This document shows, one piece after another, positions 8,801-19,000 of a stretch of DNA of 22,936 bases (within the stretch, counting starts at the first letter, position 1; each line of letters opens with the position of its first letter). Below the pieces are notes generated by a model. It did not search any database. It saw only the letters and a program-made list of their open reading frames with translations, and was not told where the DNA came from. Source of the stretch: Tritrichomonas musculus (Eukaryota > Parabasalia > Tritrichomonadida > Tritrichomonadidae); assembly GCA_039105265.1 (NCBI GenBank), contig JAPFFF010000429.1, forward strand, positions 1-22,936. Direction: 5' to 3'. Position numbers and translations under genes: made by a program.

Positions 8801-11800
8801 ATTGGAAAAGACAAAGTCACTGTCAAGCAACACTCAAACAGATCTCATCCAGCATCCAACGTTGAAGGTCATCGATTGCAATCATTCGAGGTGAATATTT
8901 CTACCAAGTGGTTTTCACCCGATACCGATGACGATGAGATTCGTGAGGCCAATTCTGACCTTGACAAAGAAAAAAGTGTCAGAATGGAAAATAGGATTTT
9001 ACAGGAAGAAGAAAGGTTGAATCCTGTGCAGGCGAGGTCAGATGAGTCTGTTGACCTCCAAGTGATGGAAGATCGACGTCGTGCAGAGGATAACCGCCGA
9101 CGCAGACGTCAGGCTGGTTCCATTCCAGCCAATGAGAGAATGCCAGAAGCACGCTTGCACTCAGTCTCTTCTTCAAGTGATGGCGAAGTCATTCAAAGTG
9201 ATGTACATCCTGGTCATTCAAATTCAGCTTCGATCGTGGACATTGAGAGTTGCCTGTCCAAAGCTGAGAATTGGAAGTCGAGGTGCATGAAGGAAGATGA
9301 TGATTTCGTGCACCTCCCGAAGCTGTGGGGTGACCGTTTAGCGAAGCACAGGAAAAAGTTCGAAGAAGTGTTTAACAGTGAAGTCAAGGATGTTCTCAAT
9401 TGGTATAATGAAGCTATTAACCTCTCTGACTCTTTGGAAAAGAGCAGCCGAATGCTTCTCTGCGAAGGGATGATTTCGAAAATCATTCTCATTCTACGGA
9501 AGTCGATTAGGAAGTTCGTTCGTTCGGCACGGAGAGGTTCAGATAAGATTCGTCGCCCGCATTCGTTGGAGACACCGATTCAGATGAAGTCGGCCTCCAA
9601 ATTCATCGCTGGTATTGAACTCCTGCATTCCCGCATTCACATCACTGATGAAGATCTCGATCAACCTCAACGTAATGTCATCGCAGACATCAAAGAGAAG
9701 CTTGTTCGCTTTCTGTCACAGGCTCCTTTGGAGTTCTCTCAACTTCTTGGGAGTGGTGACTTGGACTCAATTGACGGTTTGATTTACGATGAGCATTACG
9801 ATGAAAGGATGAAATTCATACGCGCCAAGCTAGAGGAATTGGAGATTCTCAACAACTCTCCTTCCTCGCTTGGCTACAAGAAGTTCCTTCAGAAATTCTA
9901 CGCTGAAGACGCCAAACGTACACTCGACTGGTTCGTGTTGAACGACGACACACCGGAATGTGTCGTCCCAGTCGAAGATTTCGAGAACGTGTACGGGTCC
10001 TCGTGGAGCGATGCTGCTGCTCTCGGGGATGACCCAGATGGTGTTTACACTCTTCAGCGTAGAATTTCATCGAATAATTCTGATGAACTCAAATCACTCA
10101 TCCTCAACGAAGAAGCTATTCTCAAAGCGGTCAGATCGAGATCCAATCTGTCTGCCGTCGGATGCGACGGCATTTCAAATGGTGTGTGGAAGGTTGGCGG
10201 GAGTGTCACGGCGACGATCATCAAGAATGTGTTGTGTTGCATGCTTGACACTGGTCTCTTTCCGGAGGTGTTGAAAATGAACAAAACCGTCATGTTGTTT
10301 AAGAAAGGAGACCCTGACGACGCACATTCGTGGCGTCCTATCACCATCACTCCGACGATTTATCGGATGCTGATGTGTCACATCAGCCGCTCGCTTCAAA
10401 CGCTGAATTCAAAACATAGGTTCATATCACCGAGTCAGAAAGGATTCATGCGTATTCCAGCTGGAGCGGCTGAGCATGCAACTGTGGTTGATGAGATGAT
10501 ACACGATGCTGCACGGAACCAAAAGTCACTCTACATCACGACGATCGACTTTTCTGATGCATTTGGTTCCGTACCACATAAACTTATTAAAAAGAATCTT
10601 ACAGACATTGGCTTTGATCTTTCTTTTGTTAAAACGATTATTAATTCGTACAGAGACTCTTCGACGAAGATCATCAGCAACAACAGACGATCTAATTCTA
10701 TCTGTTTTCGCAAAGGCGTCAAGCAAGGTTGTCCGCTGAGTCCGACGTTATTCAACATTTGTATCGAACCTCTCCTCGCGCGGTTGAACGCTTGCAAGGA
10801 GGACGGTTATCATTGGTTGGACTCAGCGACAACCGTTCAAGCTTACGCCGATGACATAATCGTGTTCTCGGACTCGGAAGTCGGGATGAAGAACTTGCTT
10901 TCGGTCGTGGAGCACTTCTGCAGTTATGCAGGCGACATGAAGATCAACTGCAAGAAGTGCCACGCTTTCACATACATTGCTCACAATGGTTCTCGCAGTG
11001 TGTTGAACGACAACTTCACCATTGCTGGAGGACGTATTGATAACATCAGTATTCAGAACAATACAACGTATCTCGGACTTCCAATCGCGTGCAAATCTTC
11101 GCAGCGTAAACATCACGTTTTTCGGCGAATCGAAGACATGACGAAGGACGTCATTCGAATTACTGGCAGCGCTCTTCGGTTCACACAGGCGGTTGACGCC
11201 ATCAAACGGTTCGTGATTCCCAAGATTGACTACGAACTGATGGCGAACACAGCACCGACAAATTGCCTCAGTCGCTTAGATGAACTCATTCGGGGCAGGC
11301 TGTCCAAAATGATCGGTGCTGCTGGTATTCCAACCGCCTGGTTCTACACGACGAAAAACGATGGCGGTCTTTACATACAGAAACTCACAGATCGCCAGAA
11401 AGCTCTCACTATCAGACTCTACATTGCCTTGATGGAGTCTAACGATAAAAGCATCCGTGATATGGTCAAGGCTTCTGATGAAGCCGAGATCATCTTCAGG
11501 GATGCTACCATCGACTTGACTTCACCGTTCTTGCACCTAAAAGTTAAAGACAATGGTGCGTTAGATGCAAAGCGTAACCGCGGGACGTCGAACATCTTAG
11601 CCCGATGTGTTAAAGCTTTGCACGACGCTAACATGGGTCTGATACTCAAAGATGATATGTTTACGCTCAAAGATCTGAATAGTAATGTCACTTTTGATGT
11701 TAACACCTCTAATGTTGTTAAACACATCATGAAAGTCATGAGTGACCGTTACTATTCAGATCTTTGTCAGCACAAGATGAGAGGACATACATTCACGACA

Positions 11801-12892
11801 TTGAAAAACTCACCATTGAGCAACTACTTCATGAAGCCCAATGCTTTGATGGCGGACTCTGTTGTCAGATTCGCTATCAAAGCACGTACGAATACGCTCA
11901 TGACAGCATCACTTGCTGCTCACAGAAACCCTCAAATGAGTAACCGTTGCACTCGTTGTGGACAGATTGAAACTCTCAATCACATCTTAAACGGGTGCAA
12001 GCGGTGCAAACACAAATTCACAAAGAGACACGACGAAGTTGTCAAGGTACTTTGCAAGTACCTTACCGAAAAGAAGAGAGTCATCGTGCATTGTAACCAA
12101 AGTGTTCGTGGACGCAGCAACGAACACATCACTGGTGACTCTGCTTCTCTCAGACCAGATGTATGGTGGTGGGACGGTGACCAGCTGAAGATAGCTGAAT
12201 TCACCATCCCATACGGAATGTTATCTGGCGATGATGATGAATCCACCTTAGTCATACGACGCAGAGAGAAGTTGAACAAGTACCAGAAGCTTGTCGATGA
12301 TTGCAAAAACCAGTTGAACTGCAATGTGTCGCTATTTGTGTTCATTGTCTCCTCCCTCGGTGCAATACCCGATGACACCATCAATGAACTCAAGAAAGTG
12401 ACAGTCACGACCAAAGACGCACTCAAACTTGCAGGGAGGATGGTAGCAGCCGCTTTACGGGAATCTATGATATTGTACATTGATACTAAGATTAAGAAGA
12501 GGGTTAACGACAACAATGAAGATGAAGATAACGATAACGATAATGGTAACGATTATGATAACGATGTTGAAAATGTTAATGTTCTTGATACTGATGGTGA
12601 CGATGATTCTAATGATCTCAATGATACTAGCTCCAATGTTACCGACGGGGAGTCCGCAGACGATGAGTACAACTCTGTCAACATCCTGGACGACGAAGAA
12701 TGGCGGGAACTCATTGATGCAAGTGCGGATGTTGACAGGTCGGGCCCCCCGTCTGAGCTTGACACTACTGATGATGAAACTGACGTACTGGAAAATCCAG
12801 GCACCACCCCACTATGGAACCAAACTCAAGGTGCCGACCCTGCCTCCGCTACCGAAGAGGAGGGAGTCCAACACTCCTCTTCTGAATTTTAG
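5840..12892 (+). CDS. E1 ORF: zinc-finger / reverse transcriptase / restriction-like endonuclease polyprotein
   Basis: 2350 aa, uninterrupted. Order: Ser/Asp-rich N-terminus with a block at about 184-215 (TEVLLQSGVHYNPSN) shared with E2; sixteen 18-aa repeats at 398-685; C2H2 fingers at C853/C856/H869/H874, C916/C921/H934/H939 and C981/C984/H998/H1003; a basic Arg-rich stretch at about 1075-1100; reverse transcriptase with motif A D1570 in TIDFSDAF, motif B GVKQGCPLSPTLF and motif C Y1669-A-D-D1672; CCHC knuckle C2037/C2040/H2048/C2053; restriction-like endonuclease RPD2107-x12-E2120 then K2144-x2-K2147-Y2148; acidic Asp/Asn tail from about 2220. In R2-like elements the endonuclease nicks the target and the RT primes on it, with the fingers binding DNA. 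I infer the same here at tRNA-Asn. Catalytic residues are all present. Typical R2-type proteins are, from memory, about half this length; the extra is the N-terminus, repeats and tail. Confidence 0.93.
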   Translation: MLIYPTKSRFLESAEDADSFDSTPEKIGENFFNNRDIMTDRCHNPTHIHNSNCHSDNKYDGGFKIPCSREQISHHPKLNKFDFFKDNSLLDDLDSSYKTRYATQISPRKKDTSRYPSDDVKLRLPPVGPASQSLSKCPDDDMTNFEHINSDSEKSDNSDPISISDEEIEEPETIFCNSNNPSRGTEVLLQSGVHYNPSNSDGVPNPSWIVVTCDPSLISRCPLAYNMNEKSSEGILVARGQLIISDEQPKFDRNRPAIPSTDEELRLNAFDPYSFVPSSSIRTVPFNFHSKCSPFVSHVSNIVNSLFLSGTCNIGCNTSHFTDISHHMSWSYINNNNFYFLSSQHIDTRDIVNSYSPNSAANISSQSAGAISQPADSNTFENNHVVSADTHNVESVANHAVDVDNQIVKSTAHVAHHAVDVDNQIVKSTAHVAHHAVDVDNQTVKSTAHVAHHAVDVDNQTVKSTAHVAHHAVDIDNQTVKSTAHVAHHAVDVDNQIVKSTAHVAHHAVDVDNQTVKSTAHVAHHAVDVDNQIVKSTAHVAHHAVDVDNQIVKSTAHVAHHAVDVDNRVVASTAHVAHHAVDVDNQIVTSTAHITHHTVDVDNRVVASTAHVAHHAVDVDNQIVTSTAHITHHTVDVDNRVVASTAHVAHHNVDVDNQTVTSTAHITHHAVGVDDRVVTSTAHIDHHQVVTKEKVITSVIEVPKFVFEFNEKVVPLFTLAGDHSSFNSSSDSRSNSLGTQTSSTSTSSTISGAEDFSEVRSQSERTDHSDDDDRNGSNDGCSSPSRDDRISIEWIVDELSKINSKAELTSLIDQLQVGNIDMSPFADVVDVNVPIVLLMYQKCRWLGVGQFYCPCCDKTFPTCASLSFHLRSLHVTNGVPIEQAAFEYIIGRKLRWKIDSPHLPADAPHYRTIYVCPVSDCNYLVSRANSLSSHIGSAHQDLEALKREVGVFWAMNILHARRCRCLLATRDVFHDLRGSMCSTCSDFIGKDKVTVKQHSNRSHPASNVEGHRLQSFEVNISTKWFSPDTDDDEIREANSDLDKEKSVRMENRILQEEERLNPVQARSDESVDLQVMEDRRRAEDNRRRRRQAGSIPANERMPEARLHSVSSSSDGEVIQSDVHPGHSNSASIVDIESCLSKAENWKSRCMKEDDDFVHLPKLWGDRLAKHRKKFEEVFNSEVKDVLNWYNEAINLSDSLEKSSRMLLCEGMISKIILILRKSIRKFVRSARRGSDKIRRPHSLETPIQMKSASKFIAGIELLHSRIHITDEDLDQPQRNVIADIKEKLVRFLSQAPLEFSQLLGSGDLDSIDGLIYDEHYDERMKFIRAKLEELEILNNSPSSLGYKKFLQKFYAEDAKRTLDWFVLNDDTPECVVPVEDFENVYGSSWSDAAALGDDPDGVYTLQRRISSNNSDELKSLILNEEAILKAVRSRSNLSAVGCDGISNGVWKVGGSVTATIIKNVLCCMLDTGLFPEVLKMNKTVMLFKKGDPDDAHSWRPITITPTIYRMLMCHISRSLQTLNSKHRFISPSQKGFMRIPAGAAEHATVVDEMIHDAARNQKSLYITTIDFSDAFGSVPHKLIKKNLTDIGFDLSFVKTIINSYRDSSTKIISNNRRSNSICFRKGVKQGCPLSPTLFNICIEPLLARLNACKEDGYHWLDSATTVQAYADDIIVFSDSEVGMKNLLSVVEHFCSYAGDMKINCKKCHAFTYIAHNGSRSVLNDNFTIAGGRIDNISIQNNTTYLGLPIACKSSQRKHHVFRRIEDMTKDVIRITGSALRFTQAVDAIKRFVIPKIDYELMANTAPTNCLSRLDELIRGRLSKMIGAAGIPTAWFYTTKNDGGLYIQKLTDRQKALTIRLYIALMESNDKSIRDMVKASDEAEIIFRDATIDLTSPFLHLKVKDNGALDAKRNRGTSNILARCVKALHDANMGLILKDDMFTLKDLNSNVTFDVNTSNVVKHIMKVMSDRYYSDLCQHKMRGHTFTTLKNSPLSNYFMKPNALMADSVVRFAIKARTNTLMTASLAAHRNPQMSNRCTRCGQIETLNHILNGCKRCKHKFTKRHDEVVKVLCKYLTEKKRVIVHCNQSVRGRSNEHITGDSASLRPDVWWWDGDQLKIAEFTIPYGMLSGDDDESTLVIRRREKLNKYQKLVDDCKNQLNCNVSLFVFIVSSLGAIPDDTINELKKVTVTTKDALKLAGRMVAAALRESMILYIDTKIKKRVNDNNEDEDNDNDNGNDYDNDVENVNVLDTDGDDDSNDLNDTSSNVTDGESADDEYNSVNILDDEEWRELIDASADVDRSGPPSELDTTDDETDVLENPGTTPLWNQTQGADPASATEEEGVQHSSSEF
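7031..7894 (+). repeat. 54-bp x 16 tandem repeat in the E1 ORF
   Basis: Sixteen units of exactly 54 bp encode variants of HHAVDVDNQIVKSTAHVA. Variation is concentrated at NQI/NQT/NRV, K/A/T before ST, and HVA/HIT. Units 10-11 and 12-13 are near copies as a pair, with 14-15 a diverged third pair, showing expansion by two-unit duplication. Each unit contains a near-perfect inverted repeat, GTTGACGTTGACAAT then CAG then ATTGTCAAGTCAAC. A second pairing, GTCAACAGC with GCTGTTGAC, links neighbouring units. His-His at each unit start could suggest metal binding, but that is speculation. Confidence 0.9.
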
Positions 12893-12997
12893 GCAGATTT
12901 TTTATTGGGGCCCGCCCCTTTTATTTTATTGTGAGTGAATCATCACTCTCGTTTATTAGTATTTTATACTTACTCTAATGATTAATAAACGAATTTA
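12893..12997 (+). other. E1 3' UTR with hairpins
   Basis: It contains GGGG-CCCG-CCCC at 12907-12918 and GAGTGA-ATCA-TCACTC at 12933-12948, then an AT-rich tail with AATAAAC just before the junction. In R2-type elements the 3' UTR RNA fold is what the RT recognises for target-primed reverse transcription. The same function here is inferred. The TAAA may also be the polyadenylation signal. Confidence 0.55.
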
Positions 12998-13021
12998 CCA
13001 CACGGGAGGAGATTTTTTTTT
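12998..13021 (+). repeat. target site, copy 2 (E1/E2 junction)
   Basis: CCACACGGGAGGAGA plus T9, identical to the native site at 5805-5828. The upstream part of the tRNA is absent, so it is a partial tRNA tail and not a second gene. Confidence 0.9.
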
Positions 13022-13026
13022 AGTTT

Positions 13027-13031
13027 TCATA
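13027..13031 (+). promoter_or_regulatory. Inr-like TCATA at the start of E2
   Basis: TCATA matches the trichomonad initiator consensus TCA(+1)Y(T/A), with the putative +1 A at 13029, only 4 nt before the ATG at 13033. Trichomonad mRNAs have such very short leaders. The motif lies immediately after the target T run. The N elements carry TCAT in the same place; E1 does not have a clear match. Confidence 0.4.
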
Positions 13032-13032
13032 T

Positions 13033-16000
13033 ATGCTTTTTTGCACGACCAAACCTAGATTTTCCGAATTAGCACTCGACGCTGATTCGATTGATACCAA
13101 AATTGATGATTTTGGTGGAAATTTTTCTGATGATGATGGAAATGGAACACCCGAATTTCGCAGTTTTTCGCCTCAAATTAGTACAGTAGATAGCCCTTTC
13201 AATATAAATTACAACAAACTCGCTACTTCTCCAATATCTCGCCACTCAAGAGAGATCAATTCAAAGACGCACCAAAACGGGGACCAGTTTGCCCCGAACT
13301 CAACTCAATCAAATACACAGCCTCGATATGTTCCAAATGTTCCTCATAATCTTCCCGCGCAATACTCACTCACAGATCGAATTTCATATCCTACGGAGCA
13401 GCGGCACCCGCCGGTTGGACCTGCTCCTATCAACATACGGAGTACCTCACAGAGCGATTCCAACGTTTCCCCAGACTTTTCAGATTCCGAAGAATTTAGA
13501 TCAGATGCGCATCAAAGTGATTCTACGAGCCGACCAAATTGCGCCAGAAATCTCATAGTTCCTAATACACAAAGGACGACAGAGGTACTCCTGCAGTCAG
13601 GAGTACACTATAATCCGACGAATCCAGAGGGTGGTCAGAACCCCTCTTGGTTCGTCATTACGAGCGATCCTTCACTGGCTGCCCGTTCCCCTCTGAGTTA
13701 CCTTGCAAAGGATAAGTCAGTTGAAGGTGTATTGGTTGCCCGAGGACAAATGATCATTTCGAATGGGCAACCAATACTCGACCGAAACCGCCCGGCAGTA
13801 CCTGCTTCAGATGCAGAACTCAGCCAGAAGGTGCTCCTCCCTGAGACCTTCGTCCATCCGAGCACGGTTCCGGCGGTTCCATTCAATTTTTGCTCCTTCC
13901 CACGTTCGCCTTTTGTTTCCCATGTATACAATGTATTAAACTCGCTGGCGGTCTCATTCTCGTGCAACATCGGTTGCAATAATCACTTCACCGACTTTTC
14001 AAATCACATGTCAGTCATGAATACCAATATGTTCAATGTTAATAATAGTAATAGTTTCACTAATAATAGTTTCATTAATAATAATATCTCTAACTATAAT
14101 GTTTCTCATAACAATGTTAATCTTGTTCATCATAGCGTTGACGTCGACAACCAGACTGTCGAGTCAACTGCTCATGTAGCTCACCACAGCGTTGACGTCG
14201 ACAATCGGGTTGTCGCGTCAATGGCTCATGTTGCTCATCATAGCGTTGACGTCGACAATCAGATTGTCGCGTCAACGGCACACGTGGTACATCATAATGT
14301 TGACGTTGACAATCAGATTGTCAAGTCAACAGCCCACGTCGCTCATCATTCTGTTGACGTTGACTATCAGACTGTCAAGTCAACAGCCCTCGTTGCTAAT
14401 CATTCTGTTGACGTTGACAATCAGATTGTCAAGTCAACAGCCCACGTCGCTCATCACGCTGTTGACGTTGACAATCAGACTGTCAAGTCAACAGCTCACG
14501 TCGCTCATCACACTGTTGACGTTGACAATCAAACTGTCAAGTCAACAGCTCACGTCGCTCATCACGCTGTTGACGTTGACAATCAGATTGTCAAGTCAAC
14601 AGCTCACGTCGCTCATCACGCTGTTGACGTTGACAATCGGGTTGTCGCGTCAACAGCTCACGTCACTCACCACAACGTTGACGTTGACAACCAAACCGTC
14701 ACGTCAACGGCTCACATCACGCACCATTCTGTTGGCGTTGACGATCGGGTTGTCACGTCAACTGCTCACATCGATCATCATCAAGTAGTCACGAAGGAGA
14801 AATTATTCACATCAGTGATTGAGGTACCTAAGTTTGTGTTCGAGATCAATGAGAAAGTGGTTCCACTATTTACTCTCTCTGGGAACCATTCGTTGCTTAA
14901 CACATTCTCAAACAATAATTTCCTCGGATCTCGAACCAACTCCTTAGGTACTCAAACTACCAGTAACTCTTCTGGTACAAGCAGCGTTGTTAGTGGTGCT
15001 GAAGAGTTCACCGATGCTCATTCTCACTCTGAACACTCTGATCATTCCGATGATGACAATCACGGTGGTAGTGATGATAATCCTTCTTCACCTGTGGGTG
15101 ACAATGTTTCCATTGATTGGATCGTGAGCGAATTGGCTGGTGTGAAGACCAAAACAGACATGAAGTCTCTCATTGATATCTTGCAGGTGGCAAACATCGA
15201 CACTTCACCATTCGCAAACGTTAGCGACGTTGACACTCCTATCATTCTCCTCATGTATCAGAAAGACAGATGGTTAGGAGTTGGGCAGTTTTACTGCCCT
15301 TGCTGCGACAAAACGTTTCCCACATGTGCGTCCTTGTCTTTTCACCTCAAATCGACGCACACGACGAATAACATTCCTCTGGAGCAAGCGGCGTTCGAGT
15401 ACATTGTCGGCAGGAAGCTGAGGTGGAAGATCGATTCACCTCACCTTCCGCCTGACGCTTTTCACTATCGTACCATTCACGTTTGTCCGTGCAGCGACTG
15501 CGACTACTTGGTCAGCAGAGCGAACTCATTGAGCAGCCACATGGGCTCATCGCACCAGGACATGGAAGCGCTTAAACGTGAAGTTGGAGTCTTCTGGGCG
15601 ATGAGCATTCTGCACGCTAAGAAACATCGGAAATTACTTGTGGCTAGCGATGTTTACCATGACCTGCACGGTTCCTTGTGCATGAAATGCAAGGACTTCG
15701 TTGGTAGAGACAAAGCTACAGTCAAACAGCATACCAACAGATCACATCCCCAGGCCAATGTTGAAGGTCATCGGGTTCAGGCAATCGACATCAGTATATC
15801 CGTTAATTGGCTTTCGCCTGAAACCGATGACGATGAAATTCGTGAAGCCAACACTGACCTGGAGAGAATCAAGATTGTGAGGAGTGAGAACAGAGTCACT
15901 CAAGATGATGAGAGACAGATGCCAGTGCAACCTCGGGCAGACGAATCGGTGGATCTCCAAGTGATGGAAGATCGTCGTCGCGGGGAAGACTCACGCAGAC

Positions 16001-19000
16001 GGAGACGACAGGCTGGGTTCATACCTGCCAACGAGAGACTACCTGAGGCGCACTTGCATTCAGTCTCTTCATCTAGCGAAGAAGATACTCACACAATTGA
16101 TGAACATCCGGCTCACCCAGCGTCAGCTTCGATCGTGGACATTGAGAGTTGCCTGTCCAAAGCTGAGAATTGGAAGTCGAGGTGCATGAAGGAAGATGAT
16201 GATTTCGTGCACCTCCCGAAGCTGTGGGGTGACCGTTTAGCGAAACACAGGAAAAAGTTCGAAGAAGTGTTTAACAGTGAAGTCAAGGATGTTCTCAATT
16301 GGTATAATGAAGCTATTAACCTCTCTGACTCTTTGGAAAAGAGCAGCCGAATGCTTCTCTGCGAAGGGATGATTTCGAAAATCATTCTCATTCTACGGAA
16401 GTCGATTAGGAAGTTCGTTCGTTCGGCACGGAGAGGTTCAGATAAGATTCGTCGCCCGCATTCCTTGGAGACACCGATTCAGATGAAGTCGGCCTCCAAA
16501 TTCATCGCTGGTATTGAACTCCTGCATTCCCGCATTCACATCACTGATGAAGATCTCGATCAACCTCAACGTAATGTCATCGCAGACATCAAAGAAAAGC
16601 TTGTTCGCTTTCTGTCACAGGCTCCTTTGGAGTTCTCTCAACTTCTTGGGAGTGGTGACTTGGACTCAATTGACGGTTTGATTTACGATGAGCATTACGA
16701 TGAAAGGATGAAATTCATACGTGCCAAGCTAGAGGAATTGGAGATTCTCAACAACTCTCCTTCCTCGCTTGGCTACAAGAAGTTCCTTCAGAAATTCTAC
16801 GCTGAAGACGCCAAACGTACACTCGACTGGTTCGTGTTGAACGACGACACACCGGAATGTGTCGTCCCAGTCGAAGATTTCGAGAACGTGTACGGGTCCT
16901 CGTGGAGCGATGCTGCTGCTCTCGGGGATGACCCAGATGGTGTTTACACTCTTCAGCGCAGAATTTCATCGAATAATTCTGATGAACTCAAATCACTCAT
17001 CCTCAACGAAGAAGCTATTCTCAAAGCGGTCAGATCGAGATCCAATCTGTCTGCCGTCGGATGCGACGGCATTTCAAATGGTGTGTGGAAGGTTGGCGGG
17101 AGTGTCACGGCGACGATCATCAAGAATGTGTTGTGTTGCATGCTTGACACTGGTCTCTTTCCGGAGGTGTTGAAAATGAACAAAACCGTCATGTTGTTTA
17201 AGAAAGGAGACCCTGACGACGCCCATTCGTGGCGTCCTATCACCATCACTCCGACGATTTATCGGATGCTGATGTGTCACATCAGCCGCTCGCTTCAAAC
17301 GCTGAATTCAAAACATAGGTTCATATCACCGAGTCAGAAAGGATTCATGCGTATTCCAGCTGGAGCGGCTGAGCATGCAACTGTGGTTGATGAGATGATA
17401 CACGATGCTGCACGGAACCAAAAGTCACTCTACATCACGACGATCGACTTTTCTGATGCATTTGGTTCCGTACCACATAAACTTATTAAAAAGAATCTTA
17501 CAGACATTGGCTTTGATCTTTCTTTTGTTAAAACGATTATTAATTCGTACAGAGACTCTTCGACGAAGATCATCAGCAACAACAGACGATCTAATTCTAT
17601 CTGTTTTCGCAAAGGCGTCAAGCAAGGTTGTCCGCTGAGTCCGACGTTATTCAACATTTGTATCGAACCTCTCCTCGCGCGGTTGAACGCTTGCAAGGAG
17701 GACGGTTATCATTGGTTGGACTCAGCGACAACCGTTCAAGCTTACGCCGATGACATAATCGTGTTCTCGGACTCGGAAGTCGGGATGAAGAACTTGCTTT
17801 CGGTCGTGGAGCACTTCTGCAGTTATGCAGGCGACATGAAGATCAACTGCAAGAAGTGCCACGCTTTCACATACATTGCTCACAATGGTTCTCGCAGTGT
17901 GTTGAACGACAACTTCACCATTGCTGGAGGACGTATTGATAACATCAGTATTCAGAACAATACAACGTATCTCGGACTTCCAATCGCGTGCAAATCTTCG
18001 CAGCGTAAACATCACGTTTTTCGGCGAATCGAAGACATGACGAAGGACGTCATTCGAATTACTAGCAGCGCTCTTCGGTTCACACAGGCGGTTGACGCCA
18101 TCAAACGGTTCGTGATTCCCAAGATTGACTACGAACTGATGGCGAACACAGCACCGACAAATTGCCTCAGTCGATTAGATGAACTCATTCGGGGCAAGTT
18201 GTCCAAAATGATCGATGCTGCTGGTATTCCAACCGCCTGGTTCTACACGACGAAAAACGATGGCGGTCTTTACATACAGAAACTCACAGATCGCCAGAAA
18301 GCTCTCACTATCAGACTCTACATTGCTTTGATGGAGTCTAACGATAAAAGCATCCGTGATATGGTCAAGGCTTCTGATGAAGCCGAGATCATCTTCAGGG
18401 ATGCTACCATCGACTTGACTTCACCGTTCTTGCACCTAAAAGTTAAAGACAATGGTGCGTTAGATGCAAAGCGTAACCGCGGGACGTCGAACATCTTAGC
18501 CCGATGTGTTAAAGCTTTGCACGACGCTAACATGGGTCTGATACTCAAAGATGATATGTTTACGCTCAAAGATCTGAATAGTAATGTCACATATGATGTT
18601 AACACCTCTAATGTTGTTAAACACATCATGAAAGTCATGAGTGACCGTTACTATTCAGATCTTTGTCAGCACAAGATGAGAGGACATACATTCACGACAT
18701 TGAAAAACTCACCATTGAGCAACTACTTCATGAAGCCCAATGCTTTGATGGCGGACTCTGTTGTCAGATTCGCTATCAAAGCACGTACGAATACGCTCAT
18801 GACAGCATCACTTGCTGCTCACAGAAACCCTCAAATGAGTAACCGTTGCACTCGTTGTGGACAGATTGAAACTCTCAATCACATCTTAAACGGGTGCAAG
18901 CGGTGCAAACACAAATTCACAAAGAGACACGACGAAGTTGTCAAGGTACTTTGCAAGTACCTTACCGAAAAGAAGAGAGTCATCGTGCATTGTAACCAAA

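Larger units (their letters stand above)
5829..12997 (+). mobile_element. E1: autonomous tRNA-Asn-targeting RLE non-LTR retrotransposon
   Basis: A full-length element of about 7.17 kb bounded by two copies of the tRNA-Asn tail and T9 (5805-5828 and 12998-13021), read as a target-site duplication of about 24 bp. It has an 11-nt 5' UTR, one long ORF and a 105-nt 3' UTR ending TTAATAAACGAATTTA with no poly(A) tail. There are no LTRs. Its enzyme set (RT plus a restriction-like endonuclease) places it with the R2/NeSL/CRE/R4 assemblage of LINEs. The ORF is unbroken and flanks are intact, so it looks recently inserted and potentially active. As the copy next to the intact tRNA it is probably the youngest in the stack. 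Its 3' half is about 99.5% identical to E2. Confidence 0.9.

Noticed and set aside
11980-12516. 178-codon minus-strand frame opposite the RT/endonuclease region (also 18879-19415)
   Set aside because: It is antisense to a clearly conserved coding region and has no recognisable domain; it appears in both copies only because the two elements are almost identical.
12998-13021. Additional tRNA genes at the element junctions
   Set aside because: Only the last 14 nt of tRNA-Asn plus the T run are present; D-arm, anticodon arm and 5' acceptor strand are missing at all four internal junctions.
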